NCBI GenBank assembly: GCA_016218905.1
Contig: JACRCS010000439.1
Span: forward strand, 1-24,281
Direction of reading: 5' to 3'
Source: Deltaproteobacteria bacterium
GTDB lineage: Bacteria > Desulfobacterota_C > Deferrisomatia > Deferrisomatales > JACRMM01
Length of the DNA stretch: 24,281 nucleotides
Positions 1 to 7,204 of the stretch are shown piece by piece. Both the position numbers and the translations under genes were made by a program. A model generated the notes under the pieces. It saw only the letters and a list, made by a program, of their open reading frames with translations. It ran no database searches and was not told the DNA's origin. Position 1 is the first letter of the stretch. The number at the start of each line of letters is the position of its first letter.

Positions 1-878
1 GGCATGAAGATCATGGAGAGCACCACGGCCATGCCGAAGACCAGCGCGCGGGCGTCCTGGAGCGAGGCGAGCGACTGGTTGAGCGCCGTCAGGAAGGCCG
101 CCCCCAGGATCGAGCCCCAGATGCTCCCCATCCCGCCGATGATCACCATGGCCGCAAAGTCGATCGACATCTCCAGCGAGAAGGCGTCCGGTGAGACGTA
201 CCCCACCACGTACGCGAAGAGCCCCCCCGCAACCCCCGTGTAAAACGCGCTCAGGACGAACGCCAGCGTCCGGTAGAGCGCCGTGTGGATCCCCATGGCC
301 TCGGCCGCTACCGGGCTCTCCTTCAACGCCAGGAACGCCCGCCCCACCTTCGACCGGCTCAGGCTCGCCGCCGTCGCCACCGTCAGCACCGCCGCCGCCA
401 GCACCACCCAGAACTTCCGCTCGTCCGACGCCAGGGTGAGCCCGAACAGGCTCGGCACCGACACGTAGAGGCCGTCCGCCCCGCCCGTCCACGCCTTGAG
501 CTGCAGGATCGCCTCGGCCACCACCACCCCGAAGGCGAGCGTCGCCATGGCGACGTAGAAGCCCGTCAGCCGTAGCGCCGGCAGCCCGATCAAGAGGCCC
601 ACGACCGCCGTCACGAGCCCGGCCGCCCCGAGCGCGCCGACTAGCCCCAGCCCCGGCGCTACCTTGCCGAGGATCGCCGCCACGTACGCCCCCACGGCCA
701 GAAACCCCGCGTGCCCGGCGCTGATCTGGCCCGTAAAGCCCATCAGGAGATTGAGCCCCACCGCCACCATCACGTAGATGAGCAGCAGGTTGACGACGAA
801 CAGCCCCAGCGTCGCCTTGACGGTCCACATCGCCGCCAGGGCCGCCGCCCAGGGGAGAGCACGCAGGAGCGGCTTCAT
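1..878 (-). CDS. livM: Branched-chain amino acid-type ABC transporter permease LivM, C-terminus beyond window
   Basis: Inner-membrane permease of a high-affinity ABC importer of the branched-chain amino acid (HAAT) family, which would pair with LivH. About 292 residues are visible before the left edge of the window; LivM proteins usually have 300-350 residues, so only the end is missing. The translation is strongly hydrophobic, with the family landmarks GFTGQISAGHAGF near residue 52, LTGFYVAMATLAFG near 105 and the cytoplasmic loop carrying the ABC-contact helix (IIGGMGSIWGSILGAAF) near 260. The ATG at 876-878 overlaps the TGA of livH by four bases (ATGA), so the two are translationally coupled. 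The transporter ends a catabolic operon, so the cargo is probably an aromatic acid rather than leucine; that is inference from context. Confidence 0.93.
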   Translation of the reverse strand, partial: MKPLLRALPWAAALAAMWTVKATLGLFVVNLLLIYVMVAVGLNLLMGFTGQISAGHAGFLAVGAYVAAILGKVAPGLGLVGALGAAGLVTAVVGLLIGLPALRLTGFYVAMATLAFGVVVAEAILQLKAWTGGADGLYVSVPSLFGLTLASDERKFWVVLAAAVLTVATAASLSRSKVGRAFLALKESPVAAEAMGIHTALYRTLAFVLSAFYTGVAGGLFAYVVGYVSPDAFSLEMSIDFAAMVIIGGMGSIWGSILGAAFLTALNQSLASLQDARALVFGMAVVLSMIFM

Positions 879-1741
879 ACCTTCCGAATCTCCTTCTCGC
901 CGAACAGCCCCTGGGGCCGCAGGGCGAGGATCCCGAGCACCGCGAGAAACGGCACCATGTTCTTGATCTCGTTGAAGAGGTAGCCCCCCGCCAGGTTCTC
1001 GAGCACCCCCAAGAGCATCCCCCCGGCGATGGCGCCCGGGATCGACCCCCAGCCCCCCAGGATCGCGGCGGCGAAGGCCGGGATGGCGATCGCCCCCATG
1101 TGCGTCGACAGGTTCAGGATCGGCGCGATGAGCACGCCCCCAAGCGCCGTGATCGCCGAGGAGAGGACCCAGGTGAGCGAGAACACCCGCCGCACGTCGA
1201 CCCCCATCAGTTCCGCCGTGCGCGGCCGCTCGCACACCGCCCGCATCGCCAGCCCCAGGTCGGTAAACCGGAAGAAGGCGAAGAGCGCCAGCATGATGGC
1301 GAGCGCCACCCCGATCGTCCCCAGATTCAGCGGCGTCACCACCACCGAGCCCAGATGAAGACCCTGAGTGGCAAAGAGGCTCGGCGCCGGGAACTCGTCG
1401 TGGGACCAGACGTAGCCCGCCCCGCTTCGCAATACGATCGAGACGCCCAGGGTGATGATGAAGACGTTGAAGGGCGGTTGCCGCAGCGCCGGCCGCACCG
1501 CCAGGCGCTCGATCGCCCACCCCAGGGGAAGGCTCAGGGCCACGGCCCCGAGCGTCGACAGAACCACCGGCAGGTGGAACCGGGTGAAGAGCGTGTAGCC
1601 GAGAAACGCGCTCACCATCGCCATCTCGCCCTGGGCGAAGTTCACCCGGTCGGTGGCCTTGAAGATGAGCACGAGCCCCAGGGCCACGAGGGCGTAGACG
1701 CAGCCGGTTGCGAGGCCGCTTACGGTGAGCTGTAAGAACAT
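875..1741 (-). CDS. livH: Branched-chain amino acid-type ABC transporter permease LivH
   Basis: Second membrane permease of the same importer, 288 residues, the usual LivH length. It is almost entirely hydrophobic segments. The N-terminal signature VNFAQGEMAMVSAFLGYTL (about residues 34-52) and the ABC-contact loop AAILGGWGSIPGAIAGGMLLG (about 226-246) are typical of LivH. The ATG at 1739-1741 lies directly at the end of a run of TTAGC-type heptamer repeats, so the region upstream of the start is repeat sequence (only a weak AAGAG could act as ribosome binding site). It is separated from livF by 148 bp of tandem repeats, and overlaps livM by four bases. Family assignment is firm; the substrate is not known. 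Confidence 0.94.
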   Translation of the reverse strand: MFLQLTVSGLATGCVYALVALGLVLIFKATDRVNFAQGEMAMVSAFLGYTLFTRFHLPVVLSTLGAVALSLPLGWAIERLAVRPALRQPPFNVFIITLGVSIVLRSGAGYVWSHDEFPAPSLFATQGLHLGSVVVTPLNLGTIGVALAIMLALFAFFRFTDLGLAMRAVCERPRTAELMGVDVRRVFSLTWVLSSAITALGGVLIAPILNLSTHMGAIAIPAFAAAILGGWGSIPGAIAGGMLLGVLENLAGGYLFNEIKNMVPFLAVLGILALRPQGLFGEKEIRKV

Positions 1742-1745
1742 AGCT

Positions 1746-1780
1746 GTTAGCTCTTAGCAGTTAGCGGTTAGGAGTTACGA
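1746..1780. repeat. TTAGC-type heptamer tandem repeat upstream of livH
   Basis: Five imperfect 7-bp units in a row on the plus strand: GTTAGCT, CTTAGCA, GTTAGCG, GTTAGGA, GTTACGA. The run begins five bases from the livH start codon. The same unit recurs at 15612-15695 and 16075-16184. Confidence 0.85.
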
Positions 1781-1814
1781 AAGACATTGCCGACATGGAT
1801 TGCCTCGCTCTACT

Positions 1815-1883
<69 letters not shown>

Positions 1884-1889
1884 CAATGC

Positions 1890-2594
1890 CTAACCGCCTA
1901 AATAGGCCTTCTTCACCGACTCGTCGCACGCGAGCTCCGCGGCGCTGCCGTCCCGGACGATCCGGCCGGTCTCGAGCACGCAGGCGCGGTCGGCCACCTT
2001 GAGCGCCATGTTCGCGTTCTGCTCGACGACGAGCACCGTCGTGCCCGAGGCGTGGATCTCGGTGATCACGCGGAAGATCTCCCGCACGAGCAGCGGCGCG
2101 AGACCCATGCTCGGCTCGTCCAGGAGGAGCACCCGGGGCCTCGCCATCAGGGCCCGTCCGATGGCGAGCATCTGCTGCTCGCCGCCCGAGAGCGTCCCCG
2201 CCTTCTGCTTGAGCCGCTGCTCCAGCACCGGGAAGAGCGCGAGGACCCGCTCCAGGTCCTGGCGGACCGCCCCGGCGTCCGCGCGGCTGTAGCTCCCCAT
2301 GCGGAGGTTCTCGGAGACGCTGAGCTGGGTGAAGATCTCCCGGCCCTCGGGCACGAGGGAGAGCCCCCGGCGCACGATCTCCGGCGGGCGCAGGCCGGAG
2401 ATCGGCTCGCCCTCGAGGAAGACCGTCCCGCTGGGCGGCTTGAGGACCCCCGCGATGGTCTTCATCACGGTGCTCTTGCCCGCGCCGTTGGCGCCGAGGA
2501 GCGCCGTCACCGCGCCCTGGGGCACGTGGAGCGAGACCTCCCGGAGGACCGGGACCCGGCCGTAGCCGACGGAGACGTTATCGAGCCTCAGCAC
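1890..2594 (-). CDS. livF: Branched-chain amino acid-type ABC transporter ATP-binding protein LivF
   Basis: Cytoplasmic ATPase of the importer, 234 residues, the normal LivF size. Visible motifs in order: Walker A GANGAGKS (34-41), ABC signature LSGGEQQ (135-141), Walker B VLLLDEP (155-161), and VVEQN at 189-193, where LivF proteins carry Gln in place of the usual H-loop His. The frame stays open far upstream, but that extension is only the out-of-frame shadow of livG; similarity starts at the GTG at 2592-2594 (VLRLDNVSVGYG). This start overlaps the livG stop by seven bases, which implies coupling. The stop is the TAG at 1890-1892, directly beside the heptamer repeat. Confidence 0.95.
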   Translation of the reverse strand: MLRLDNVSVGYGRVPVLREVSLHVPQGAVTALLGANGAGKSTVMKTIAGVLKPPSGTVFLEGEPISGLRPPEIVRRGLSLVPEGREIFTQLSVSENLRMGSYSRADAGAVRQDLERVLALFPVLEQRLKQKAGTLSGGEQQMLAIGRALMARPRVLLLDEPSMGLAPLLVREIFRVITEIHASGTTVLVVEQNANMALKVADRACVLETGRIVRDGSAAELACDESVKKAYLGG

Positions 2595-3376
2595 GCGGCT
2601 TCTCCCAGGTAGGCGGCGATCACGTCGGGGTGGGTTTGGATCTCCTGGGGCGTGCCCTCTGCGAGGACGGTGCCGAAGCTGAGCGCGCACACCCGGTCCG
2701 AGATCCCCATGACGAGCTTCATGTTGTGCTCCACCAGGAGCACCGTGATCCGCCTCTCGGCCCGGATCCGCCGCACGATTCCCATGAGGTCCGCGGTCTC
2801 GGCGTCGTTCAGGCCCGCGGCGGGCTCGTCGTGGAGGAGTATCCGGGGCCGGGAGGCGAGCGCCCGGGCGACCTCCACCTTCTTCTGGACCCCGTACGGC
2901 AGGTCCGCGATCTCGACGTCCGCGTGCTCGGCGATCCCGAGGAACTCCAGGAGCCGGAGGCCCTCGGCCCTGGCGGAGCGCTCCTTCCCCCACACGCCCG
3001 GGCTGCCGCAGAGCGCGCCGAGGACTCCGTACCCGAGGTGGCGGTGGGAACCCACGAGCACGTTCTCGACGGCGGTCAGCCCCCGGAAGAGCTCGAGATT
3101 CTGGAAGCTTCGCGCGATCCCGAGCTTCGCGATCCTCGAGGCACGCAGCCCGGTGATGCGCCGCCCGCCGAAGGAGATCTCCCCGCCGGTCGGGCGGTAG
3201 AGCCCGCTGATCAGGTTGAAGACCGTCGACTTCCCGGCGCCGTTCGGACCGATGAGGGAGTAGATCTGCCCCTCCTCCACCCGAAAGGAGCACGCTTCGA
3301 CGGCGCGGAGTCCCCCGAAGTCCATGGAGACCCCCCGGAGCTCGAGGACGGAGGTGCCGGGGTGTGCCGATGCCAC
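2588..3376 (-). CDS. livG: Branched-chain amino acid-type ABC transporter ATP-binding protein LivG
   Basis: Second ATPase of the importer, 262 residues. Motifs: Walker A GPNGAGKS (43-50), Q-loop SFQN (90-93), the LivG-type signature LPYGVQKK (159-166) in place of LSGGQ, Walker B ILLHDEP (179-185) and H-loop His217 (LLVEHN). The insertion between Q-loop and signature that distinguishes LivG from LivF is present. A GTG start at 3374-3376 follows the stop of the molybdopterin subunit by only four bases, so the transporter genes are read from the same message as the Mo hydroxylase. His182 in Walker B is a mild variation from the usual Leu and should not matter. No substrate-binding protein (LivK) gene is in the window; it may lie to the left. 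Confidence 0.95.
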   Translation of the reverse strand: MASAHPGTSVLELRGVSMDFGGLRAVEACSFRVEEGQIYSLIGPNGAGKSTVFNLISGLYRPTGGEISFGGRRITGLRASRIAKLGIARSFQNLELFRGLTAVENVLVGSHRHLGYGVLGALCGSPGVWGKERSARAEGLRLLEFLGIAEHADVEIADLPYGVQKKVEVARALASRPRILLHDEPAAGLNDAETADLMGIVRRIRAERRITVLLVEHNMKLVMGISDRVCALSFGTVLAEGTPQEIQTHPDVIAAYLGEAAC

Positions 3377-3380
3377 GACG

Positions 3381-5690
3381 CTAGCGCTCCGCCCGCTTGC
3401 GGGCCAGGGCTTCGAGCACGTCCTCCGGCTTCATGGGGAGTTTCCGGAGGCGGATGCCGACGGCGTCGTAGATCGCGTTGGCGATGGCCGGCGCCGTGGG
3501 CACGAGGCCGGGCTCGCCGATCCCCTTTGCGCCGTACGGACCCGCCGGGTTCTCGGTCTCCACGATCACCGGCTCCACGGGCACCGCGTCCCGGGCCGTG
3601 AGGATCTTGTAGTCGCGGAAGTTGGGGTTCAGGAGACGCCCCTTCTCGTACACCATCTCCTCGGAGAGGGCGTAGCCGATCCCCATGAGCCCGCCGCCGT
3701 AAATCTGCCCCTTGAGGAGGAGCGGGTTGATCGCCTTGCCCACATCGTGGGCGGCCACGTAGCGGAGGACCTCGATCTTTCCCGTCTCGGTGTCCACCTC
3801 CACTTCGGCGCCGTGGCACCCCCAGGCGTAGGCGCAGGAGAAGTCGCCCTTGAAGTTCCCGGAGAGGAGCTCCGTCGGCGGCTCGTAGAAGTGCGCGGCC
3901 ATGAACATCGTGTTGCCGTGGCTGGCGTAGTGGGCCTTCCGAAGGATCTTCTCGAGCGGCGTGTTCTTCGAGGCGTCCTCGGCGCAGACGACCATCCCGC
4001 CCTGGAGCTTCAGGATCTCCTTCGGGACCTCCAGCGTGTCCTCCGCGAAGGAGAGGAGCTGGTCGCGGACGATCTTCGCCGCCCCGAGGGCCGAGTTCCC
4101 GGCGATGAAGGTCGAGCGGGAGGCGTGGACGCCCACGTCCCACGGGCAGACGTCCGTGTCCCCGATCACTACGTTCACGTCGGCGACCGGCAACCCCAGC
4201 GTCTCCGCCACGATCTGCCGGAGCACGGTATCGAGCCCCTGGCCGATGTCCATGGATCCGCTGAAGACGTCCACCCGACCCTGGTCGTCCATCTTGAGCA
4301 GGGTGCCGCAGCCGTCCGACTTGTAGATCTTGGCTCCGCCGCCCACGTGCATGAGACAAGCGAGGCCGAAGCCGCGGACCTTGCGGCCGCCGGCCCGCTC
4401 TTTCCGAGGCTTCCCGAGGCCGAGGCGTGCGCCGACCTCCTCGAGGCACTTCGCGTGCCCGCAGCTGTTCAGGTGGAAGCCCTGGGGCGTCACATCGCCC
4501 TGTTGGTTCGCGTTCCGCAGCCGGAACTCGTAGGGGTCGATCCCCGCCTTCTCGGCGAGCTCGTCGAGGTTCGTCTCGAGGGCGAAGGTCACCTGCGGGG
4601 TGCCGTAGCCGCGCATGGCCTGGGCGTAGGTGTTGTTCGTGTAGATACACGCCGCCTCGAACCGGACGTTCGGCACGCGGTAGAGGCTCGTCGAGGGCAT
4701 CATGGCGACCGTGGGCGTCGTCGCTCCCCAGGAGGTGTAGGCGCCGTTGTCGAGCACCATGGAGACGTCTCGGAAGGTGAGCCGCCCCTCCTTGTCGCAC
4801 CCCTGCCGGATCCGGACCTTCGCCGGCTGGCGGGGGGACGTGGCGATGAACTCCTCTTCGCGCTCGAAGAGGATCTTCACGGGCCTCTTCGTGCGGTCGG
4901 CGAGGAGGATCGCGATGTACTCGAAGGCGTAGGTGTCGAGCTTCGAGCCGAAGCCGCCGCCCACCACTGCGTTCACGACCCGCACCCGGCCTTTGCGGCC
5001 GAGGATCTTGACCGCCTCCAGGTACTCGGCCTTGGCGAGGCTCGGGATCTGGGTGCTCGAGTACATGGTGAGGTTCCCGGCCGTGTCGAAGGAGGCGACG
5101 CAGCCCGACGTGCCGAGACAGCAGTGGCTCACCCACCCGACGTCGTACTCCCCCTCGGCCGTGAAGGCCGAGGCCGCCTCGCCCGCACCGAGGTCGCCGG
5201 ACTCGATCTTCCACGGGAGCCGCAGCCGGTTGTCCTTCAAGGGCTTACCCTTGAGGTCCGTCTCGTGGACGAGCGGCGCGCCGGGAGCCATCGCGTCGTC
5301 GATGGAGAAGAGCGCGGGCAGGTCCTCGTACTCCACCCGGATCTTCCCGAGGGCCTCCTCCGCGGCTTCGCGGGTCGTCGCCGCCACGGCCGCGATCTCG
5401 TCGCGGTACTGGCGGACCCGGTCCTTCTTCAAGGCGATGTTGTCCTTGAGGAACCCGAACCGGATCTCGGGCGTGTTCTCGCCCGTGAGCACGGCCTTTA
5501 CGCCCGGCACCTTCTCGGCCTCGGAGGTGTCGATGCGGACGATCCGCGCGCTCACCCGGTCCGAGTAGAGGATCTTGCCCCAGAGCATGCCCGGGAGCTC
5601 CAGGTCGTGGATGTACACGGCGCGCCCGGTGACCTTCTCCGCGGCGTCGAACTTGGGGAGTTCCTTTCCGACCACGGCCGTCCCGCTCAT
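3381..5690 (-). CDS. Xanthine dehydrogenase-family molybdopterin-binding (large) subunit, candidate indoleacetate hydroxylase
   Basis: Catalytic subunit of a three-subunit molybdenum hydroxylase, 769 residues, full length for the separate large subunit of the xanthine dehydrogenase/4-hydroxybenzoyl-CoA reductase family. These enzymes insert oxygen from water at a carbon next to nitrogen or a carbonyl, or in a few cases reduce. Visible: the N-terminal a/b hammerhead domain (to about 125), molybdopterin-cytosine dinucleotide contacts GGGFGSK (244-250), AMRGYG (358-363), GQG (483-485) and the active-site segment GAKGIGEP (720-727), whose Glu726 matches the catalytic glutamate of the family. The frame is open further upstream but that is the shadow of the small-subunit gene; the ATG at 5688-5690 overlaps the small-subunit TGA as ATGA. 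With its neighbours it would fit C2 oxidation of indole-3-acetate; the substrate is inferred. Confidence 0.92.
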   Translation of the reverse strand: MSGTAVVGKELPKFDAAEKVTGRAVYIHDLELPGMLWGKILYSDRVSARIVRIDTSEAEKVPGVKAVLTGENTPEIRFGFLKDNIALKKDRVRQYRDEIAAVAATTREAAEEALGKIRVEYEDLPALFSIDDAMAPGAPLVHETDLKGKPLKDNRLRLPWKIESGDLGAGEAASAFTAEGEYDVGWVSHCCLGTSGCVASFDTAGNLTMYSSTQIPSLAKAEYLEAVKILGRKGRVRVVNAVVGGGFGSKLDTYAFEYIAILLADRTKRPVKILFEREEEFIATSPRQPAKVRIRQGCDKEGRLTFRDVSMVLDNGAYTSWGATTPTVAMMPSTSLYRVPNVRFEAACIYTNNTYAQAMRGYGTPQVTFALETNLDELAEKAGIDPYEFRLRNANQQGDVTPQGFHLNSCGHAKCLEEVGARLGLGKPRKERAGGRKVRGFGLACLMHVGGGAKIYKSDGCGTLLKMDDQGRVDVFSGSMDIGQGLDTVLRQIVAETLGLPVADVNVVIGDTDVCPWDVGVHASRSTFIAGNSALGAAKIVRDQLLSFAEDTLEVPKEILKLQGGMVVCAEDASKNTPLEKILRKAHYASHGNTMFMAAHFYEPPTELLSGNFKGDFSCAYAWGCHGAEVEVDTETGKIEVLRYVAAHDVGKAINPLLLKGQIYGGGLMGIGYALSEEMVYEKGRLLNPNFRDYKILTARDAVPVEPVIVETENPAGPYGAKGIGEPGLVPTAPAIANAIYDAVGIRLRKLPMKPEDVLEALARKRAER

Positions 5691-6160
5691 GGCTTCGCCT
5701 CCCCGGAGACGCTCCGGACCGCCTCGAGGATCTGAGCGTACCCCGTGCACCGGCAGATGTTCCCGGCGAGCGCGGTGCGGATCTGGTCCTCGGTGGGGTC
5801 GGGAACGCGGTCCAGGAGCGCCTTGGCCGAGAGCACCATGCCGGGCGTGCAGTACCCGCACTGGACCGCGCCCTTGTCCACGAAGGCCTGCTGGATCGGG
5901 TGGAGGCTCCCGTCCGACGAGGCGAGCCCCTCGATCGTGGTGACCCGTTTCCCCTCGACCTCGAAGGCGGGGTAGAGGCAGGAGTTCACGGCCGCGCCGT
6001 CGACGATGACCGTGCAAGCGCCGCACTCGCCGACCCCGCACCCCTCCTTGGCGCCCTTGAGCTTCAGCTCGACCCGGAGCACCCGCAGGAGGCACCAACC
6101 CGCCTCCGCCCGCCCCGAGACCGTGACCCCGTTGACTTCGAAGTGAACGATCTTTTCCAT
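5687..6160 (-). CDS. Molybdenum hydroxylase [2Fe-2S] small subunit
   Basis: Electron-transfer subunit of the molybdenum hydroxylase, 157 residues, the normal size. The plant-type ferredoxin domain has Cys41, Cys46, Cys49 and Cys61 (GCGVGECGAC...C), and the helical second-cluster domain has Cys101, Cys104, Cys136 and Cys138 (QCGYCTPGM and CRCTGY), so all eight ligands are present. It would pass electrons from the molybdenum centre to the FAD subunit. The ATG at 6158-6160 starts the family similarity, and the TGA overlaps the start of the large subunit. It lies 84 bp downstream of the FAD subunit gene, across a CCCATAGG nonamer repeat. Confidence 0.95.
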   Translation of the reverse strand: MEKIVHFEVNGVTVSGRAEAGWCLLRVLRVELKLKGAKEGCGVGECGACTVIVDGAAVNSCLYPAFEVEGKRVTTIEGLASSDGSLHPIQQAFVDKGAVQCGYCTPGMVLSAKALLDRVPDPTEDQIRTALAGNICRCTGYAQILEAVRSVSGEAKP

Positions 6161-6195
6161 GCTTGCTCCGCTTCATCTTGAAAAGTGCCGCAGAG

Positions 6196-6238
6196 CCCCA
6201 TAGGCCCCATAGGACCCATAAGACCTATGACCTATGAA
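6196..6238. repeat. CCCCATAGG nonamer tandem repeat
   Basis: Three 9-bp units in a row (CCCCATAGG twice, then ACCCATAAG), followed by the shortened forms ACCTATGA and CCTATGAA. The second half is partly complementary to the first, so the run can also fold. It ends six bases from the stop codon of the FAD subunit gene. Related CCTATAGG-like sequences occur at 13918-13958, 16491-16572 and 19704-19734. Confidence 0.85.
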
Positions 6239-6244
6239 TATGAC

Positions 6245-7111
6245 TTAGCTTTCGTTTCCAAACGCTCCAGCTTCCCCGAGCACCCGCGGTATGAGCACCC
6301 GGATCATCTCTCGCCGGTACCAAGCCTTGCCCCGCCAGGAGTCGCGCACCTGGGCGCCGTCGGCGGCGATCTTCGCCGCCGCTTCGACGGTCTCCCGCGT
6401 GAGCCGCTGTCCCACCAGCGCGGCCTCGGCGTCTCCGGCCCGAATGGGAACGGGCGCGGCGACGCCGAGGGCGATCCGCGCCTTCGCCACGGTCTCGCCG
6501 TCTTCGGCGAGGGCCACCAGGGCGCCCACGCCCAGGAGCGGGAGCTCCATCGCCTTGCGGCGGGTGTGCTTCCAATAACCCGACCACGTCCGCGGCCCGG
6601 GCAGCTCCATGCGGATCTCGGTGAGGAGCTCCCCCGCCGCGAGGGCGCTCCTGCCCGGAGCCTTGAAGAAGTCGGCCACGGGGAGCCGGCGCGTTCCGGT
6701 CCGGCTGCGCAGCACGCACTCGGCGTCGTAGAGGAGCAGCGGCACGGCCGAATCCGCCGAGGGCGCGGCATTGCAGAGGTTTCCGCCGACCGTGCCGACG
6801 TTCCTCACCTGCCGGGACCCCACCGACGAGCACGCCCTATGGAGCGCGGGGAACTCGGCGGCGATCTCCTGGCAGTCCTCAACGACCCCGTGGGGAGTCG
6901 CCGCGCCGATCACGAGCGTCGTCCCCTCCCGCCGAAGGCCGGCGAGCTCCGCAACCTCCCGGAGCGAGACGAGCGCCGTGGGGGCGATCTTCTTCGCCCT
7001 CAGGTTGACCCAGACGTCGGTCGCGCCCGCGACCGGCATCGCGCCCTCTACCTCGCCCAGGAGGGCCAGGGCTTCTTCGATGGTCCGGGGACGGTGGTAG
7101 TCGAGTTGCAT
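6245..7111 (-). CDS. Molybdenum hydroxylase FAD-binding (medium) subunit
   Basis: FAD-binding subunit (FAD_binding_5 / CO dehydrogenase flavoprotein type) of the three-part molybdenum hydroxylase, 288 residues. FAD contacts are AGATD (28-32) and TVGGNLCNAAPSAD (107-120); the C-terminal CO_deh_flav_C domain follows from about 175. Unlike the paralogue at 22565, there is no cysteine-rich insertion after GGNLC, so it carries flavin only, as in ordinary xanthine dehydrogenase-type hydroxylases. It is transcribed before the small and large subunits, giving the order FAD, Fe-S, Mo. The ATG at 7109-7111 begins the family similarity (MQLDYHRP). Two hairpins lie between it and the upstream ligase gene. 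Confidence 0.94.
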   Translation of the reverse strand: MQLDYHRPRTIEEALALLGEVEGAMPVAGATDVWVNLRAKKIAPTALVSLREVAELAGLRREGTTLVIGAATPHGVVEDCQEIAAEFPALHRACSSVGSRQVRNVGTVGGNLCNAAPSADSAVPLLLYDAECVLRSRTGTRRLPVADFFKAPGRSALAAGELLTEIRMELPGPRTWSGYWKHTRRKAMELPLLGVGALVALAEDGETVAKARIALGVAAPVPIRAGDAEAALVGQRLTRETVEAAAKIAADGAQVRDSWRGKAWYRREMIRVLIPRVLGEAGAFGNES

Positions 7112-7148
7112 AAGATCCTCGCGAAGCGAGAGTTATCGGTTTTCGTAG

Positions 7149-7166
7149 GGCGGGGCTTGCCCCGCC
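7149..7166. repeat. GC-rich hairpin, REP-like
   Basis: Perfect inverted repeat GGCGGGGC-TT-GCCCCGCC in the 80-bp gap between the first ligase gene and the FAD subunit gene. No T-run follows it on the minus strand, so it does not look like a classic intrinsic terminator; a REP-type element or an mRNA-stabilising hairpin is more likely. Confidence 0.75.
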
Positions 7167-7182
7167 GGCTCGGCTGACAACT

Positions 7183-7204
7183 CGACAACCGCTAGCGGTT
7201 GTCG
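7183..7204. repeat. 22-bp perfect palindrome centred on a stop codon
   Basis: A perfect palindrome with half-site CGACAACCGCT. The TAG stop codon of the ligase gene (7192-7194) sits at its centre, so the last three sense codons (Asp-Asn-Arg) form one arm. It may act on mRNA stability or partial termination between the ligase and the molybdenum hydroxylase genes. There is no U-tract. Confidence 0.8.

Noticed and set aside
1890..3293. A 467-residue minus-strand frame that would make a LivG-LivF-like fusion
   Set aside because: Only the last 234 residues are LivF; the first half is the out-of-frame reading of livG and shows no ABC motifs.
3324..5735. Very long open frame on the plus strand opposite the molybdopterin subunit (about 800 codons), and similar ones at 11687-13885, 14207-15634 and 19784-22255
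   Set aside because: They are antisense shadows of GC-rich genes with strong family motifs on the minus strand; their translations are rich in Arg, Gly, Pro, Asp and Glu and show no recognisable domain.
3381..6176. A 931-residue version of the molybdopterin subunit
   Set aside because: The first 162 residues are the small-subunit gene read in the wrong frame; the ATG at 5690, overlapping the small-subunit stop, fits the family start.
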